Under the pieces are notes generated by a model. That model was not told where the DNA came from and made no database searches. It saw nothing but the letters and a program-made list of their open reading frames with translations. Of a stretch of DNA of 8,220 nt, positions 6,330-8,220 are shown one piece after another. The number at the start of each line of letters is the position of its first letter. Within the stretch, counting starts at the first letter, position 1. A program made the translations under genes and the position numbers. The stretch is taken from contig CAKQFW010000090.1 of NCBI GenBank assembly GCA_934230965.1, positions 1 to 8,220 on the forward strand. The letters are read 5' to 3'. Source of the stretch: an uncultured Prevotella sp. (lineage in GTDB: Bacteria > Bacteroidota > Bacteroidia > Bacteroidales > Bacteroidaceae).

Positions 6330-6351
6330 GTTTTGTTTCTGTTTTGTTTCT
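6330..6351. repeat. Perfect 11-bp tandem duplication in the DUF4831 leader
   Basis: GTTTTGTTTCT occurs twice head to tail (6330-6340, 6341-6351). On the coding strand it reads as AGAAACAAAAC repeated, inside an A-rich, G-poor leader. A-rich leaders favour translation in Bacteroidetes, which rarely use Shine-Dalgarno pairing. The duplication moves upstream elements by 11 bp and is a likely site of slippage. Confidence 0.85.
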
Positions 6352-6396
6352 TTATCTTTATTTCTTTTATTGCACCTTATAAAATAGGAAAAGGCA

Positions 6397-7911
6397 TCAT
6401 GCGCCAAGCAAGCAAAAGGCTTGGGGCAGATAGGCAATAATATCAGAAGCCGTAAGGCTTTCCTTTCCCAAGGTTTTGGCAGCCAAATCGCCCGCCATGC
6501 CATGCAGATACATACCTAAGAGGCAAGCCTCACGCTGCGTGTAGCCACGTGCTAACAATGCGGTGATGATGCCTGTGAGCACGTCGCCGCTGCCCGCAGT
6601 AGCCATACCAGCATTGCCCGTAGCATTAAACAGCACCTCGCCCGACGGCGTGCAGAGTGCCGAATAGTGGCCTTTCAAAATGATGTGCGCCTCAAGTCGG
6701 GCGGCCATTGAGCGTGCACGGTCAAGGCGTTCATAGTCGTTGGCCGAATGTTCGCCCACCAAACGGTCAAACTCGATGGGGTGCGGCGTGAGCACCAAGC
6801 CCTTAGGCAACTGCTGCATCCATGCCCCATGATTGCCCAATATGTTCAGGGCATCGGCATCCAGCACCATAGGGCACGTGGCTTTGCGTATCTGCTCAAA
6901 CAGGGCGATGGCCGTATTCTCGTCTTGCCCCAAGCCAGGGCCTACCCCCACGGCATTATATACATCGGTGGGAACGGTTTGCGTAAAGCAAGCCTCGTCG
7001 GCATCAAGCTGCACAATGGCCTCGGGCACACTTATCTGCATGATGTCGTAATTGCGACGCGGTATATGTGCCGTAACCTTCCCCACCCCAGCCTTTAGGC
7101 AAGCACGTGTAGCCAGTGTGGCCGCACCCGCCATGCCATAGCTGCCAGCAATGAGCAGGGCATGCCCCATGGTGCCTTTATGGGCAAAGTCGGACCGTGG
7201 GCGCAAGAGGCGACGCACGTCGGGCTCTTCTACCACCATAAAGGGCGTGGCGGTTTCTTGAATATAGGTTTGCGAGAGTCGGATGTCTATCACACGCAAT
7301 CGGCCAATATACTTCTGCATATCGGCAAACATCATGCACAACTTTTTCTGCTGAATGGTGAGCGTAAGGTTGGCCCGCATAATGGTTTGCGGGTTATTCT
7401 GCGTATTGTCTTCGGCCATTAAGCCCGAAGGCATATCAATGCTTACCACCTGGCACGGCGAACTGTTTATGTAGCGCACCAGCGATGCAAAGCCGCCAGC
7501 CAAGGGTTTGTTCAGCCCCGAGCCAAACAGTCCGTCAATCACCAGCGTGTCGGCCGTCAGTTTGGGCGGGTCAAAGTTGGTGCTCACCTCGGTAAAGGTA
7601 ATGCGGTCATCGTCTTCAATACGCTTGCGATTGGTCAAACACTCGTCAGACAGATGGTTTTGCACATTGAAGAGATAAACCGACACATCAAAGTCTTTAT
7701 CGGCCAGCATACGCGCCACGGCTAGGGCATCGCCACCATTGTTTCCGGGGCCCGCCAGCACGATAACAGGTGTGAGCTTTGTCCACTCGTCAAGGATGGC
7801 AGTGGTAAGAGCACGGGCGGCTCGTTCCATCAGGTCGATAGAGGCCACAGGCTCGTGCTCAATGGTATATTTGTCAAGCTCATGTAACTGAGCAGTTGTA
7901 AATATCTTCAT
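6397..7911 (-). CDS. nnr: Bifunctional NAD(P)HX repair enzyme (epimerase plus ADP-dependent dehydratase)
   Basis: This enzyme repairs hydrated NADH and NADPH: it epimerises R-NAD(P)HX and dehydrates S-NAD(P)HX back to NAD(P)H using ADP. The 504-residue length is normal for the fused form. The N-terminal YjeF_N epimerase (about 1-215) has AGPGNNGGDALAVA (53-66), the probable catalytic D126 in VIDGLFGSGLNKP, and DMPSG (159-163). The C-terminal ribokinase-like dehydratase (about 225-500) has KGTMGHALLIAGS (245-257), GVGPGLG (322-328), DADALN (351-356), LTPHPIEF (374-381), and the ADP site AGMATAGSGDVLTG (434-447) with D443. I chose the ATG at 7911 because it starts the usual MKIFTTAQLHELD. A TTG at 7941 would put ten codons across the promoter box. 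It heads the unit with DUF4831 and the symporter. Confidence 0.96.
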   Translation of the reverse strand: MKIFTTAQLHELDKYTIEHEPVASIDLMERAARALTTAILDEWTKLTPVIVLAGPGNNGGDALAVARMLADKDFDVSVYLFNVQNHLSDECLTNRKRIEDDDRITFTEVSTNFDPPKLTADTLVIDGLFGSGLNKPLAGGFASLVRYINSSPCQVVSIDMPSGLMAEDNTQNNPQTIMRANLTLTIQQKKLCMMFADMQKYIGRLRVIDIRLSQTYIQETATPFMVVEEPDVRRLLRPRSDFAHKGTMGHALLIAGSYGMAGAATLATRACLKAGVGKVTAHIPRRNYDIMQISVPEAIVQLDADEACFTQTVPTDVYNAVGVGPGLGQDENTAIALFEQIRKATCPMVLDADALNILGNHGAWMQQLPKGLVLTPHPIEFDRLVGEHSANDYERLDRARSMAARLEAHIILKGHYSALCTPSGEVLFNATGNAGMATAGSGDVLTGIITALLARGYTQREACLLGMYLHGMAGDLAAKTLGKESLTASDIIAYLPQAFCLLGA

Positions 7912-7918
7912 AGCGTTG

Positions 7919-7926
7919 CAAAAATA
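7919..7926 (-). promoter_or_regulatory. Candidate -7 box for nnr, giving a near-leaderless mRNA
   Basis: TATTTTTG (minus strand 7926..7919) matches the Bacteroidetes -7 consensus TAnnTTTG and ends only 7 bases before the nnr ATG. Transcription would begin within a few bases of the start codon. No TTG lies at the usual 19-21 base distance upstream. A small inverted repeat, ATAGG-CA-CCTAT (7941-7952), sits near the -33 zone instead. Confidence 0.4.
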
Positions 7927-8107
7927 CAAAAAAGATGGCAATAGGCACCTATGTATTTGTCTTTTTCTTATATCATTAGTTCTTTTTTCTTACACCCCGC
8001 GCCTTTTTCGCTTAAATAACAACACACATTATGCCTGTTTTAATTGATAAGTAGGTGTTCAAAATTAATCGCATATATAAATTTGATATATCAATGTAAT
8101 GCTTTCA
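7927..8107. other. AT-rich intergenic spacer upstream of nnr
   Basis: I see no gene here. On the minus strand a second -7-like box, TAATTTTG (8067..8060), has its nearest TTG 24 bases upstream, which is too far for a good match. TTGATATATCAA at 8083-8094 is a 12-bp perfect palindrome next to the large hairpin. A short GC-rich patch (CACCCCGCGCC, about 7993-8003) stands out from the surrounding AT-rich sequence. Confidence 0.4.
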
Positions 8108-8220
8108 AATGTCTTTACGCCCTCTTTTGGCCTCTATGTCCAACTCTCATCGGTCGTGTAGCCCGCTACACTCCCTCTTCGGAGCTGAACATACAGACCA
8201 AAATATGGCATAAATCCATT
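8108..8220. repeat. Long imperfect inverted repeat with an inner palindrome
   Basis: Left arm 8108-8146 and right arm 8182-8220 are inverted copies matching at 30 of 39 positions. Four of the nine differences become G-U pairs in a minus-strand RNA, giving 34 of 39 paired. None becomes G-U in a plus-strand RNA. The 35-base loop holds a perfect inner hairpin, GTGTAGC-CC-GCTACAC (8156-8171). The right arm reaches the window edge, so the element may extend further. A plus-strand reading of 34 codons from 8110 and a minus-strand reading of 25 codons exist, but both lie inside the palindrome and look incidental. It could be a dispersed palindromic repeat, a MITE-like remnant, or a structured RNA or 3' end of the gene to the right. 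Confidence 0.8.

Noticed and set aside
8110..8214. A 34-codon plus-strand small protein
   Set aside because: It spans both arms of the palindrome, has no promoter or recognisable domain, and the opposite strand is also open for 25 codons, which is expected from the symmetry.

Overview
The window is a chromosomal segment from a Bacteroidales bacterium, most likely of the Prevotella group. The evidence is a DUF4831 protein (a family centred on this order), a FucP-type sugar symporter and a bifunctional Nnr enzyme with Bacteroidales-like sequence. In addition, promoters fit the phylum's TTG-N20-TAnnTTTG pattern, start codons mostly lack Shine-Dalgarno sequences, and moderately GC-rich genes are set in AT-rich spacers. 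All six complete genes read on the minus strand, so transcription runs from high to low coordinates.

Layout in transcription order. Positions 8220-7912 are intergenic and hold a long imperfect hairpin (8108-8220) and a near-leaderless candidate promoter for the next gene. The first unit follows: nnr (NAD(P)HX epimerase/dehydratase), a secreted DUF4831 protein, and a FucP-like sugar:H+ symporter. It closes in a compound terminator (3827-3934), just after a 24-bp near-duplication of the symporter's last codons and stop. A second unit starts from a good phylum-type promoter (3729-3760): obgE (ribosome-associated GTPase), pgeF (peptidoglycan editing factor, overlapping obgE by 8 bp), and a secreted M23 metallopeptidase with one degenerate and one intact LytM-like domain. 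PgeF and the M23 enzyme both act on peptidoglycan, so the end of this unit has a cell-wall theme.

The most unusual DNA is downstream of the M23 gene (about 1-485). A nine-unit, 22-bp degenerate repeat array abuts the M23 stop codon. Its last unit forms one arm of a 35-bp-stem hairpin (173-305). Inside that hairpin lie three near-identical 22-bp iteron-like repeats of a different sequence. The hairpin is followed on the minus strand by TTTATTTT, so it may also end the obgE-pgeF-M23 transcript. Beyond it a clear minus-strand promoter (34-64) drives a gene that probably starts at position 8 and lies outside the window.

I see no rRNA, tRNA, transposase, phage gene or CRISPR array. The coding genes are ordinary housekeeping and accessory genes. 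The candidates for undescribed biology are the two repeat/hairpin elements at the ends of the window.
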